Shown: positions 35,007 through 45,128 of the stretch, one piece after another
How positions within the stretch are numbered: position 1 is the first letter of the stretch
How the letters are laid out: the number at the start of each line of letters is the position of its first letter
Assembly: GCA_019279435.1 (NCBI GenBank)
Contig: JAAALK010000286.1
Location: 33,913,712-33,977,711, forward strand
Length of the DNA: 64,000 bases
Origin: Zizania palustris
Taxonomy: Eukaryota > Streptophyta > Magnoliopsida > Poales > Poaceae
Reading direction: 5' to 3'
Notes under the pieces: generated by a model
Told to the model about the DNA's origin: nothing
Seen by the model: the letters and a program-made list of their open reading frames with translations, nothing else
Databases searched by the model: none
Made by a program: the position numbers and the translations under genes

Positions 35007-35498
35007 ATGAGAGATCCGATCCGAATCCGGTTGGAATGAGGATATGGTAGTATTTTTTAAAATCCGACGGATTTGAATTCGGATCCGGATTTTTTTATGC
35101 AGATGCAGATACGGATATGGTATTTGTAAAATTCAACAGATTCAGATTATCCGATAATTAATTCAGATTATCCGAATGTAAAAAAAATCGAATAATCTGA
35201 TTTTCTTGGGCTAGCCCAATAGCCCATTGTATTTCTGTAGCCTATGTACCGCAAACAGTAAAAACTCAAACCCTAAAATTACTAGGTTGCTCCTGCCTCT
35301 TGGGCTCCTGCGCTCCTACCTCCTCGAGTCCTCGTCTCCCGCCGAATGAAATTAGCCAGAGTACTGCTAGGCGCAATCGCATTTGGGCATGATTGTGTGA
35401 GGAGGAGGTGGGTACCATTGGCCGCTGGGCGTTGGTGAAGTACTGAAGTGGTGACCAGCTGCACCTGCACTGCTACTGCGCTGCTGCAAAACTAAGAG
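35007..35498 (+). other. 5' leader of the putative hAT transposon
   Basis: Subterminal repeats up to about 35190. Then comes a GC-richer piece, 35280-35480, that could be the first exon or promoter of the transposase gene. No coding domain is recognisable. Confidence 0.35.
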
Positions 35499-35614
35499 TA
35501 AGAGCATCTCCATTGTACTTGCTATCACATTTACTATCCCCTAAAATAACAAGTATGATCCAAAAAATCACTCCATTGTACTTGCTACTTGACTTGTTAT
35601 TTTAGGGGGCTTGC

Positions 35615-36523
35615 TGATGAGGACATCACTTCACATGATACACACATGGAGCCTCCACCTACAATTCAGTTACTAGGACGAATCACATGCGCCCGTGCCC
35701 GTCGCTTGAACCATGAGGTTAATTCGTTCCTTAGCAACTTTGATTATATTTGTTTGGATGGGATGCTACTGAATACTAGTGATATTTTGTTGCTTAGGAA
35801 CATGGGAAATGGAATAGAAGACTTGGAGTTCAAGACGGAGCCGCACGGATGTTTGAAGTCAAGATTTCGCTGGTTCGGACTACATCGACCACCCTGCACC
35901 AAAATGGGCATAACTTCCTCATACGAAGTCCGATTGGCGCGTTCTTTGACTTTTTGGAAAGCTGAGGAGAAGGCGGATCTTTTGCCGTTGGTTTCACATC
36001 TTTTGGAGTCTCGAGTCGACCTGTGTATTTAAAACAGTACTGCGTGACAGAACTGGGCCGTGTTGGCCATAATTTGAGTCTGTACGTCTTCTAGCCCACA
36101 GCCCAAGTCTGTTCCCCTTCCCCCTGGCCGCCGCCCTATATATTCTCACGCCAGCCACTTCTAGGGTTAGGTTTTGCTTTGTTGCATCTACACTGTTGTG
36201 TTTAGATCCCGCCTCTTGCGCCGGACCGATTGGCTGCCGCATTGGCGTTTGTGAAACCTCAACTTATCTTCGTTTGTCTGTGATTTGGCATTCGATTTGT
36301 ATCCTTCCTGTTCTTGCTTGTGTTCTTGGGTTCGCTTGCAGGAATTAGCCTTCGTGGCGAGGTCAATCGCGTTCTGCGTGGTTGATAACCAACGGAGACA
36401 GTGGTGTAACGATTGCAAGGTTTTGATCCGCCGGACCGGAGCCTTGGATCGCCAACGTCGAGATTCTCCACCAACCCAAGTTTATCCTTTACCTATCGGA
36501 AGATCGGGACCACTCCCCCATCA
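35615..36523 (+). repeat. 5' LTR of CRM-like element
   Basis: 909 bp. TATATAT at 36137-36143 in GCCCTATATATTC. The first part would code for the C-terminal tail of the polyprotein (a 147-codon frame here, 35589-36032). Confidence 0.9.
36137..36143 (+). promoter_or_regulatory. TATA box of CRM-like LTR
   Basis: TATATAT in the middle of the LTR. The same box is at 40485 in the 3' LTR. Confidence 0.55.
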
Positions 36524-36539
36524 GCTGGTATCAGAGCTC

Positions 36540-37584
36540 AGATTTCCCGTTAGGTAATCTCGATCTGCTTTTGTTTTACCCAGAGTCCAGAAAACCGCAC
36601 CAAAAAAATTCCCCACCGAGAACCCCTTTGTGCCTTGCGATTTTAATTTCAGTTTTAACTTTGTTGAGGTCGTGTTCTTGGTCGAGTCTTGTTGCTGGTT
36701 TAGTCATCCCTCTGTGTCGTTTGAGTAGTAGTTGTTCTTGTGTCTCAGAAAAAAAAATCCCCACCGAAAAAACCCCCCCTTCCGCAACCTTTCTTTGTTT
36801 TCCACATCTGCTCTTTGTGACCCCCCTTCGGTAAAACAGGCATAACTTTGCGCTCGTTTGGCAGAAAAATCTGAAATTTTTTGAGCGTGTTCCTGACTCA
36901 ATTTGGGGGGTATCCTAACACCGTTCCCCTATTAGCACTCACCAAAATCGCCAAAAAAATCAGGAAGATAAAGAAAAAAATTGTCCGAACTCTTGTCCGA
37001 ACTCCTGTCCGAACTCTTGTCCAATCTGAGGCAGTCTTTGGCTGTTTGTTGCTTGTCCGATCTCTTGTCCGAACTCCTGTCCGAACTCTTGTCCGATCCG
37101 AACAGCAGCAGAAAAAAAAAATGTGCACATACCCTTGACCGATCACTTGTCCGATCTCTTGTCCGATCCCTTGTCCAATCTATAGAGAGCTGATTTGGCC
37201 TGTTTTTGCTTCCATTTGAGTTTTGGGCACATAGTTTCCCTATTGCTTGAATTTTCACCTTGGGAGCACTAAGGCCAGCAACTTTGACGAGTACTAGGGA
37301 ATACTTATTGAACTTGGTTAACTGTTATTATTATCGCTAATCCTTGCTACTCACTTGCCTTCCAAGCTACACATTTCTCTTGGTCAGGACAGGATCATTT
37401 CTTGCAATTGTACACCACCTCCACTTGGTTCATCACCTGTAGGCCGGTGACCTCACTGCGGCGTGGTAAGAACACTTGCAAACGTGGGTAAGGTGCTTGA
37501 CGAATTGCTTCCACCACACATCCAGCACCCCACCTAGCTATTTTACATAAGGATTATTCTTTGTTGCTTTGTCTTTTCACTAAC
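36540..37584 (+). other. Leader of the CRM-like element, no gag
   Basis: About 1 kb between PBS and ATG. It should hold gag in an autonomous relative, but no Gag motif or zinc knuckle is seen in any frame. It contains the CTTGTCCGAACT repeat array described separately. Confidence 0.6.
36978..37185 (+). repeat. Degenerate 12-bp tandem repeat CTTGTCCGAACT
   Basis: About a dozen copies of [C/A]TTGTCCGA[A/T]C[T/C] in three clusters (36984-37027, 37052-37103, 37132-37185). They lie in the leader of the CRM-like element. Their length makes every frame read LSELL/VRT-like repeats, which explains the spurious frames here. Confidence 0.75.
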
Positions 37585-40380
37585 ATGGCAGCACTTATTG
37601 TACAACGTGACTTGAGCACTCACATGGACCAGGACGACCAGTCACAACGGAACAATATATTTCAGACCTTCTTCCGCGTCAAAGACCGTCGTGCGCATGT
37701 CATCATCGACAGCGGTAGTTGCAACAATTTGGTGAGCCTCGACGTGGTAACTAAGCTTCAACTTCCCACACGTGCACATCCACACCCTTACCATGTGCAA
37801 TGGCTCAACGACAGCGGTAAGGTCAAGGTAACACAAACTGTTCACATCGAATTTTCCATTGGTACATACTTTGGAAGTGCTGATTTTGATGTAGTACAAA
37901 TGCAAGCATGTTCTCTATTACTTGGTAGACCTTGGGTATATGATACTGATGCTACACACCATGGTAGGAGCAATAAGTACACATTTATGTATAAAGGAAA
38001 GAAAGTTACATTGCTTCCTATGACTCCTGCTGAAATTGTGAAATTTGAACAAGAAAAACGTGCTAGGGACGCACAAAAGAGCAAACAACTTTCTGAAAAT
38101 CAGCAAGTAGCTAAAACGCTTTCGAGGCAACAAAAAGATCAAGTTGTTTCTCCTTCCTCATCACAAGTTAATAATCTGAAGGGACGTGTCATGCATGCAA
38201 TTAAAACTAATCTTGCAGTACGTAGTTCTCTTGGTATTGCAGGTTTCTATCGGCGTTTTGTGAAAGATTTCAGCACCATAGCCGGTCCTTTACCTGAGTT
38301 GACCAAGAAGGGAGTTACGTTTACTCGTAAGCCAGCGCAAGAACAAGCCTTTGCCCCACTCAAGGATCTCCTTACACATGCACCTCTACTTCAGCTACCC
38401 AACTTCAGTAAGTCTGTTGAGTTAGAATGTGATGCTAGTGATTTTGGAATAGGAGATGTGCTGCTACAAGAAGGTAAACCCGTGACCTATTCTAGTGCGA
38501 AATTGCATGGTCCACAATTGAATTATTTTACCTATGAGTGTGAATTATATGCCTTAGTGCGTGTGCTTAAGACTTGGCGACATTACCTTTTGCCTGAGGA
38601 GTTTAATATACATTCTGATCATGAAGCACTAAAATATTTGAGAGGGCAAGCTAAACTGAACCATAGACATGTTAAACGGGTTGAATTTATTGAACCTTTC
38701 CCATACATTGTGAAATACAAGAATGGCAAAGAAAATGTGATTGCTGATGCTTTGTCTCGCATGGTTGTTCTTTTATCTCAACTTGATATTAACGTTCCAG
38801 ATTTGGAAAGCTTGAAAGATTTATATGTTGTAGATAAAGAATTTGTTGAACCATTCACTAAATGTAATGATGGGAAAGACTGGAAAACATTTCATGTTTA
38901 TGACGGTTTCTTGTCCCATGCTAACAAGCTATGTGTTCCAGATTCGTCCGTACATTTGCTGTTGTTGCAGGAATCACATGGCGGTGGATTACTGGAACAT
39001 TTTGGGAGAGAAAAGACCTTGGCCCTGCTGTCCAATAATTTTTATTGGCTAAAGATGCGGAGAGATGTTGAACGATTTGTGCAGCGTTGTGCCACATACC
39101 ATAAAGCTAAGTCCAAACTTAACCCGTATGGTTTGTATACTCCACTTCCTGTTCCTAGTGCACCTTGGGAAGATATTAGCATGAAATTTATTGTGGGATT
39201 GCCTAGGACAAAGAGGGGGAGAGACTCCATATTTGTGAGAGTGGATAGGTTTTCTAAAATGGCACACTTTATTCTCTGTCACAAGACCAACGATGCTTCA
39301 CATATTGCTGATTTATTTTTCAGGGAAATTGTGAGATTGCACGGGATGCCTAGAACCATCATTTCAGATCATGATGTGAAGTTTATGAGTTACTTTTGGA
39401 AGACAATGTGGGCCAAGCTTGGCACAAAATTGCTGTTTTCAACAACTTGTCACCCGCAAACTGATGGTCAAACAGAGATGGTAAACCGTACACAATCCAT
39501 GTTGCTGCGAACAATGAGTAAGAAGAACTTGAAAGAATGGGAGGACTGTCTTCCACATGTTGAGTCTGCATACAATAGAGTTGTCCACTCAACAACACAA
39601 TTGTGCCCGTCTGAAGTGGTGTATGGTTTTAAGCCAATCACACTACTTGATTTGCTGCCACTTCCTTTTCAAGAGAGAGCAAACATAGAGGCAACAAAGC
39701 ATGCAGAGTTTGTGAAAGCTATGCCTCTAAAGACCAAGGAAGTTATAGAAAAGAAGGCACACTATTTTGCTCAAAAGACAAATAAAGGAAGAGAGAAGAT
39801 GTTTTTCAAACCAGGAGATCTTGTTTGGTTGTACTTGCGCAAGAATTGTTTTCCTGATTTGAGAAAGTTTAAATTAATGACCCGTGCTGATGATTTAAAA
39901 CCCTATTTGGGAGCTGACGATGAGCTTGAGTCGAGGACGACTCCAATTCAAGAAGGGGAGGATGATGAGGACATCACTTCACATGATACACACATGGAGC
40001 CTCCACCTACAATTCAGTTACTAGGACGAATCACATGCGCCCGTGCCCGTCGCTTGAACCATGAGGTTAATTCGTTCCTTAGCAACTTTGATTATATTTG
40101 TTTGGATGGGATGCTACTGAATACTAGTGATATTTTGTTGCTTAGGAACATGGGAAATGGAATAGAAGACTTGGAGTTCAAGACGGAGCCGCACGGATGT
40201 TTGAAGTCAAGATTTCGCTGGTTCGGACTACATCGACCACCCTGCACCAAAATGGGCATAACTTCCTCATACGAAGTCCGATTGGCGCGTTCTTTGACTT
40301 TTTGGAAAGCTGAGGAGAAGGCGGATCTTTTGCCGTTGGTTTCACATCTTTTGGAGTCTCGAGTCGACCTGTGTATTTAA
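37585..40380 (+). CDS. CRM-like Pol remnant: protease, RNase H, altered integrase; open but catalytically defective (931 aa)
   Basis: ATG at 37585 (MAALIVQRD). Protease DSG is at residues 42-44. After about residue 215 it jumps to RSSLGIAGFYRRFV, which is the region after RT. The whole RT palm with its YxDD is absent, yet the frame stays open. RNase H follows (ECDASDFGIG, YECELYAL, IHSDHEAL, NVIADALSR) with all four acidic residues. In the integrase zinc finger C502 is present but the partner Cys is Tyr505. The catalytic triad should be D-D-E. The first position is Lys534 (in MKFIVGLP), while D595 and E631 are kept with D35E spacing. After KLMT the frame passes straight to DLKPYLG, so a part of the C-terminal domain appears lost. 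Residues from about 793 are encoded in the 3' LTR. It cannot reverse-transcribe or integrate on its own. Confidence 0.85.
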   Translation: MAALIVQRDLSTHMDQDDQSQRNNIFQTFFRVKDRRAHVIIDSGSCNNLVSLDVVTKLQLPTRAHPHPYHVQWLNDSGKVKVTQTVHIEFSIGTYFGSADFDVVQMQACSLLLGRPWVYDTDATHHGRSNKYTFMYKGKKVTLLPMTPAEIVKFEQEKRARDAQKSKQLSENQQVAKTLSRQQKDQVVSPSSSQVNNLKGRVMHAIKTNLAVRSSLGIAGFYRRFVKDFSTIAGPLPELTKKGVTFTRKPAQEQAFAPLKDLLTHAPLLQLPNFSKSVELECDASDFGIGDVLLQEGKPVTYSSAKLHGPQLNYFTYECELYALVRVLKTWRHYLLPEEFNIHSDHEALKYLRGQAKLNHRHVKRVEFIEPFPYIVKYKNGKENVIADALSRMVVLLSQLDINVPDLESLKDLYVVDKEFVEPFTKCNDGKDWKTFHVYDGFLSHANKLCVPDSSVHLLLLQESHGGGLLEHFGREKTLALLSNNFYWLKMRRDVERFVQRCATYHKAKSKLNPYGLYTPLPVPSAPWEDISMKFIVGLPRTKRGRDSIFVRVDRFSKMAHFILCHKTNDASHIADLFFREIVRLHGMPRTIISDHDVKFMSYFWKTMWAKLGTKLLFSTTCHPQTDGQTEMVNRTQSMLLRTMSKKNLKEWEDCLPHVESAYNRVVHSTTQLCPSEVVYGFKPITLLDLLPLPFQERANIEATKHAEFVKAMPLKTKEVIEKKAHYFAQKTNKGREKMFFKPGDLVWLYLRKNCFPDLRKFKLMTRADDLKPYLGADDELESRTTPIQEGEDDEDITSHDTHMEPPPTIQLLGRITCARARRLNHEVNSFLSNFDYICLDGMLLNTSDILLLRNMGNGIEDLEFKTEPHGCLKSRFRWFGLHRPPCTKMGITSSYEVRLARSLTFWKAEEKADLLPLVSHLLESRVDLCI

Positions 40381-40871
40381 AACAGTACTGCGTGACAGAA
40401 CTGGGCCGTGTTGGCCATAATTTGAGTCTGTACGTCTTCTAGCCCACAGCCCAAGTCTGTTCCCCTTCCCCCTGGCCGCCGCCCTATATATTCTCACGCC
40501 AGCCACTTCTAGGGTTAGGTTTTGCTTTGTTGCATCTACACTGTTGTGTTTAGATCCCGCCTCTTGCGCCGGACCGATTGGCTGCCGCATTGGCGTTTGT
40601 GAAACCTCAACTTATCTTCGTTTGTCTGTGATTTGGCATTCGATTTGTATCCTTCCTGTTCTTGCTTGTGTTCTTGGGTTCGCTTGCAGGAATTAGCCTT
40701 CGTGGCGAGGTCAATCGCGTTCTGCGTGGTTGATAACCAACGGAGACAGTGGTGTAACGATTGCAAGGTTTTGATCCGCCGGACCGGAGCCTTGGATCGC
40801 CAACGTCGAGATTCTCCACCAACCCAAGTTTATCCTTTACCTATCGGAAGATCGGGACCACTCCCCCATCA
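39963..40871 (+). repeat. 3' LTR of CRM-like element
   Basis: 909 bp, no difference from 35615-36523 seen by eye. Its first 415 bases code for the end of the long frame. Confidence 0.9.
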
Positions 40872-41345
40872 CTTGCTATTCCTCTCTCCACACTTGCTAC
40901 ATCTAGCAAGCCAACCAAACTTGCTATTCCAAGCTTGTTTAATTATTTTCATTTTCTTTGTATGTATATAAATTGATAAAATATAGTTACATTTAAATAG
41001 AGAATCATATTTAGTAAGTATATTGGAGTGAATAGCAAAATAGCAAGTCAATTTGAATAAGAAAGCTTGCTATTGCTATGAATAGCAAGTCAAAAATAAA
41101 AAGTACAATGGAGATATTTTAACAAGCCAATCAAACTTGTTATTCCATTGAATATTGAGATTGTTTAATTGTCTTCACTTTCTTTGTATATATATAAATT
41201 GATTAAATATAGCTCCATTTGAATAGCAATTCACATTTAGCAAGTACATTAGAGTGGATAGCAAAATAGCAAGACAATTAGAATAGGGAGACTTGCTATT
41301 ACTATGAATAGCAAGTCAAAAATAACAAGTACAATGGAGATGCTC

Positions 41346-41854
41346 TAAGTGTTGAGTGTTTAGTGAGTTCTGAGTTCTAAATTCCTGAGTTCTAACTACA
41401 CTACTACGTATTTGTGAACTTATGGTTCCGTGAATCTAGTAGAGTAGCGGCCAAGGGCCCAAACCAACCAACCATCTTCCCTATTGAGCAACCAAACAAC
41501 ACGATAAATTAGGTAAAATAGTCAAAAACTCTGCTCATGCTAACAGAAATCATATGAAATCAATTCATATGCTGCTAATATAAAAATGTCGATTGCACAT
41601 AGATCAGAAAAATAGTACTGAAATCAATTTATTTTGTACTAACCAATGAAATTATTTGATAAATTCTAACAGATCATTTCCCTTTGTACGTAAGAAATTG
41701 AATCATTTTGTTTTGTTTATTAGTTCATGATAATGATAAATATGCTGTTAGTATTGTAATTTTTTGGTTCAAGTGTGTGTTGTAAAATTGAAATATCTAT
41801 GAAAAGATAGCTTACTATAATGTTTTTGAAGGGTTGTAAAGACAAAGGTGACAA
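41346..41854 (+). other. Leader upstream of the hAT transposase remnant
   Basis: AT-rich, no gene recognised. It would be 5' UTR or intron of the transposase gene. The TSD TAA of the MITE is its first three bases. Confidence 0.35.
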
Positions 41855-43415
41855 ATGACATCTCAAACAGAAGCTACAAAATCAACCGGTAGAAAATGCC
41901 AAAATTTGGCGGGATCATCTCCTGCTCCAAATGAAGAACTGCAAAAAGCACCAACTGGGGCTAGTGGGAATAAAATTACTGGTCCTGTCACTATTACTGA
42001 TCTTGAGAATAAGATCAAGAATGCACGAGATAGGGAGAATGAAACAAAATATTTGCCCGAAGGAAAAAAAACTAAAGAAGAGCATCTCACCAGCATGGAT
42101 GCACTATACAAAATTTGATAAGTGGATTGCGGTCAATGGTCAGAAGGTGAAAGCAGAGTGGGCAAAGTGCAAATATTGCAACTATCAAGCTAGGCGCAAT
42201 AGTAGGAATGACACAATGGTGTTTCTAAACCACACAAAAACCCATAATGTGAACCCTGGACAACAACAGTTAAAATTGGAGAAGAAGGATTCTGGTGGAG
42301 CTTCTATTGAGACTTATAGGTATGATCAAGATGCTTCTTTGCGGAAATTTTATTTGGCAATTATCATGCATGAATATCCTTCTAATATTGCTAATCATGA
42401 GTATTTTGTGGACTTCATCAAATCATTGCGACCTACCTTTCCTATCAAGAGTCGCATCACTATTAGGAAGGATATACTTAATCTATTTTCAGAAGAATGG
42501 AAAAGGTTGTATGATCATCTGAAAATTCTTAATCCCTGCTTTAGTGCAACCATGGATATGTGGACCTCAAACCAAAACAAAAGTTATATGTTGTCACAAT
42601 TCATTGGATTGATGAAAATTGGAGTATTCATAAAAGGATTATTAAGTTCATGCATGTAAAAGGGCATCACACATGTGTTAACTTAGCTAATGCGTTGACC
42701 TCATGCTTACATAAGTGGTTTATAGAGAAGAAAATATTGTTTGATCCTAGGTATAGGAAAAAGGCAATGGAATATATGTTGAAAAGGTTGTATGGGAAGG
42801 TATATCTTGCAGCTCTAGAAGAGTTTATGTCTATTATTAGAGAAATGTATGTAGAATATGCTGCTTCAAACACTGCTACTACTCCTATTCCTAATGTAAA
42901 TACTAAAACAAATGAAAGTAATGTGATTGATGATGAAGACGTTGATTTTCGAAGATACATGTATGCTTCATGGGTTAGTAGCACAAGCAATATAAGTGAC
43001 TTGGATAAATACTTGACAGAAGATCCCTTATTTGTTCCTGTTAATGAACAATTTGATGTATTGTCATGGTAGAAAGCTCATAAGGATGTATATCCTATTC
43101 TAGCTCTTCTTGCCCTGATGTCTTGGCCATGCAAGTTTGTATTATTGCTTCAGAATCTACTTTTATTGCAGGTGGCGTGTTATTGATCCTTTCCGTAGTC
43201 GTCTTGAACTTGAAATTGTGGAAGCATTAGTGTGTACTAAAGATTGGGTGGCTACAGCTATGAGAGGTGACTACTCATATAATTTTCATTTTTAGATCCA
43301 TTCATTTAACATTTAGCACTCTATGTTATTTACTAATGTCTCTTGTTTTATAATTTTTAGATTCTAGTAAACAGGTTGAATCTATTCTCAATGACTTGGA
43401 GGTTTCAGAGACCAT
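41855..43415 (+). pseudogene. Broken hAT (Ac-like) transposase
   Basis: ATG at 41855. After a frame change near 42060 (a run of A) a BED zinc finger is seen (KFDKWIAVNG, then CKYC and HTKTH, about 42110-42250). The N-terminal transposase part follows (DMWTSNQNKSYM at 42554). A second frame change near 42590 leads to HWIDENWSIHKRIIKF and FDPRYRKKAMEYML. The stretch between, with the catalytic core, is deleted. A TAG is at 43070-43072. The hAT dimerisation domain is legible further on (ASESTFIAGGRVIDPFRS, about 43150-43210). A likely intron (about 43267-43368, ending TTTTTAG) separates a last exon coding SSKQVESILNDLEVSETI. The Sirevirus insertion at 43416 ends it. It is non-functional. Confidence 0.85.
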
Positions 43416-45128
43416 TGTAGGACCGAAAGTAGCGACCAAAGGGGGGGTGAATGGGCGCCTAAAAATTTCTTGATATACTATGACTTAATCCCACCACCCA
43501 ACCGAACTTAACCAGACAAACAATATTAGCAAAGCAAATTACTGGTACTATAGTTGTTTAGCATAAAGATGATCGGTGTCCTAATTAAAATGATATTAAA
43601 AATAAACTAAATAGAAATACTGCAGTAAATTAAAAACACCTAGATATATTACGAAATATTTATATTGTAGTCTAAAAATAAAATACTAATCAAAAGAATA
43701 AAATTTGGATCAGTCAAAAATTAATTCAGAAATAAACCTAAACTATTGTACGTAAAAACTAGGATAAAAATATTACTCGACTAATAATAATATTTTTTCT
43801 TTTTATATGAGCAGATTAAACAAAAATATTTAAATAAATAATATGAGATAATTAATAAGCAGATTAAATAATAATGTCTAGCAGATAAATATTGTCTACG
43901 AAAATACTAACACGAATTTACTGTTAATTCAAAAGAGATAACTATTGATTTAATTTAAACAGCTAAAAATAGTAGATTAAACTAACTAACCTGCATCTGC
44001 TAAATCAAACACCGGAAAACAATTTCGCCTGTTGTTTTCGTCTACCGTGCGAGGACGTGACTCCGCGTGCTGTTGCCGTTGGCATGGAGAGGAATTCTGT
44101 CGTGGCTTCTGTTCCTTGCGATAAGACAACGCTAGCTGCTCCGTGCAGCACGCCGTGTCACGCCAAGCCGCTGGAAGCCTGCCGGCGTGCGTGGGCTCCA
44201 ACGCAGAGCAGAGTTGCTGCAGCGCTGACGCCCGTGGGGCCCGCTCGTGGAAAAGTCAACGCCTACTGCGCTGTGGGATTTCACGTGGAGCGACTGGCCA
44301 GCGCACGCCGAACGGAGAAGGAGAAGCTGAAGTCTGCTGGCTGATGCTGGCCGTGGGCCCCGCGAGAAGAATAAAGTTGTCGGCGTCACGTCGATCGCTG
44401 CGACCATGAAGAAGAAATTTGTCGTGTCACCGTGGGGCCCACGATGGTACTGCACGACGTCTTGGAGTCCAGAGCTGTTGTTTCACGTCTTGACCGCCGT
44501 GCGCGCGTTGCGTGATGCTGATGATGCCTGGCCGGCGGCGAAAGCACTTGCTCCGGAGAAAAAAACCGCGAGGAAATGTAGATGCGAAAAATCCGGAGAA
44601 AAAAACAGATGATCCCATGGCATTTTTTGGACTGTGGATAGGGGCCTATTTATAGGCGACTCCTAATACATGAAAATTACCAATTTACCATACCCTTAGA
44701 AAAATCAATTGACTCAAATAAAAATATTCTGGACTTAAAAATTAAATATTAATATCCTAAAGACAAAATAATCATAGGTTGTCAGTTTTGCGTCGAAACT
44801 GACAAAGCGTCCACCGTCTTCGCACCGGGTACACGGATTGGGCCGACCTAACCCTGCAGCTTCCTCAGCCTGGTAATCTCTTGCCGCCCGTGTACCTGAG
44901 TCAAACCCAGTCAACAAACCAGTGGATCCTCTGCCGCTCCTAGCCCATGTACCCGGATTGGGCCAGCTCGACTCCGTGGCACCTCTGCCCAAATGTCGCT
45001 CGCTTCCTGTGTACCTGAGTCACACGCGCCTCAAACACGGCAGGTCTTCATGTCTCATCTTGACTTCTGTTGACAATCACTTATCACATCTGGAGTATCA
45101 AACCCATGTTCTTCAACATGGTTTCTCA
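43416..45128 (-). repeat. 3' LTR of minus-strand Sirevirus
   Basis: 1713 bp. On the minus strand it starts TGAGAAACC at 45128 and ends GGTCCTACA at 43416. 43540-43990 is very AT-rich and 44030-44600 GC-rich. TATAAATA is on the minus strand at 44654-44647. Confidence 0.85.
44647..44654 (-). promoter_or_regulatory. TATA box of minus-strand Sirevirus LTR
   Basis: TATAAATA on the minus strand in CGCCTATAAATAGGCCCC. It agrees with the orientation of the element and is equivalent to the box at 19924. Confidence 0.6.

Larger units (their letters stand above)
35615..40871 (+). mobile_element. CRM-like (centromeric chromovirus) retrotransposon, non-autonomous, 5.26 kb
   Basis: The LTRs 35615-36523 and 39963-40871 are each 909 bp, run TGATGAGGACATC...CCCCCATCA, and appear identical. 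The TSD CTTGC is perfect (35610-35614 and 40872-40876). The PBS TGGTATCAGAGCTC is at 36526-36539. The single long frame enters the 3' LTR through GEDDEDITS, and a TRAR-like tail (ITCARARRLNHEV) follows. The overlap of pol with the LTR and these words point to the CRM/CRR clade. Gag and the RT core are missing, so mobilisation in trans is required. Identical LTRs mean a very recent insertion. Confidence 0.9.
35502..41345. mobile_element. Harbinger-type MITE with internal duplication, split by the CRM-like element
   Basis: A perfect 20-bp inverted repeat starts GAGCATCTCCATTGTACTTG at 35502 and ends at 41345 in reverse complement. The TSD TAA is perfect (35499-35501 and 41346-41348). Without the CRM-like insertion it is about 580 bp. 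Its right part contains a tandem duplication: 40900-41120 and 41121-41345 share CAAACTTG[C/T]TATTCCA, TGTATATATAAATTGAT and GTCAAAAATAACAAGTACAATGGAGAT-type sequence. No transposase is encoded. Confidence 0.85.
34992..43415 (+). mobile_element. Ac-like hAT transposon, left part, heavily interrupted
   Basis: 34992-35006 reads TAGGGGTGAAAGCGG, which resembles the Ac/hAT terminal repeat. It is followed by subterminal GATCCGAATCCGG and GGATCCGGAT words (35010-35150). A broken hAT transposase with BED finger lies at 41855-43415 in the orientation expected from this end. The part between holds a MITE with a CRM-type element (35502-41345). The right part is cut at 43416 by a Sirevirus, so the right end lies past the window. 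Linking the end at 34992 to the transposase is inference. Confidence 0.5.

Noticed and set aside
35589..36032. 147-codon frame in the CRM-like 5' LTR as a separate gene
   Set aside because: It is the same sequence as the polyprotein tail encoded in the 3' LTR (39963-40380). In the 5' copy it is only the LTR duplicate, with a chance start in the MITE.
43416..45128. Frames of 95-107 codons in 44057-44455 as genes
   Set aside because: Located in the GC-rich part of a Sirevirus LTR, open on both strands, without motif.
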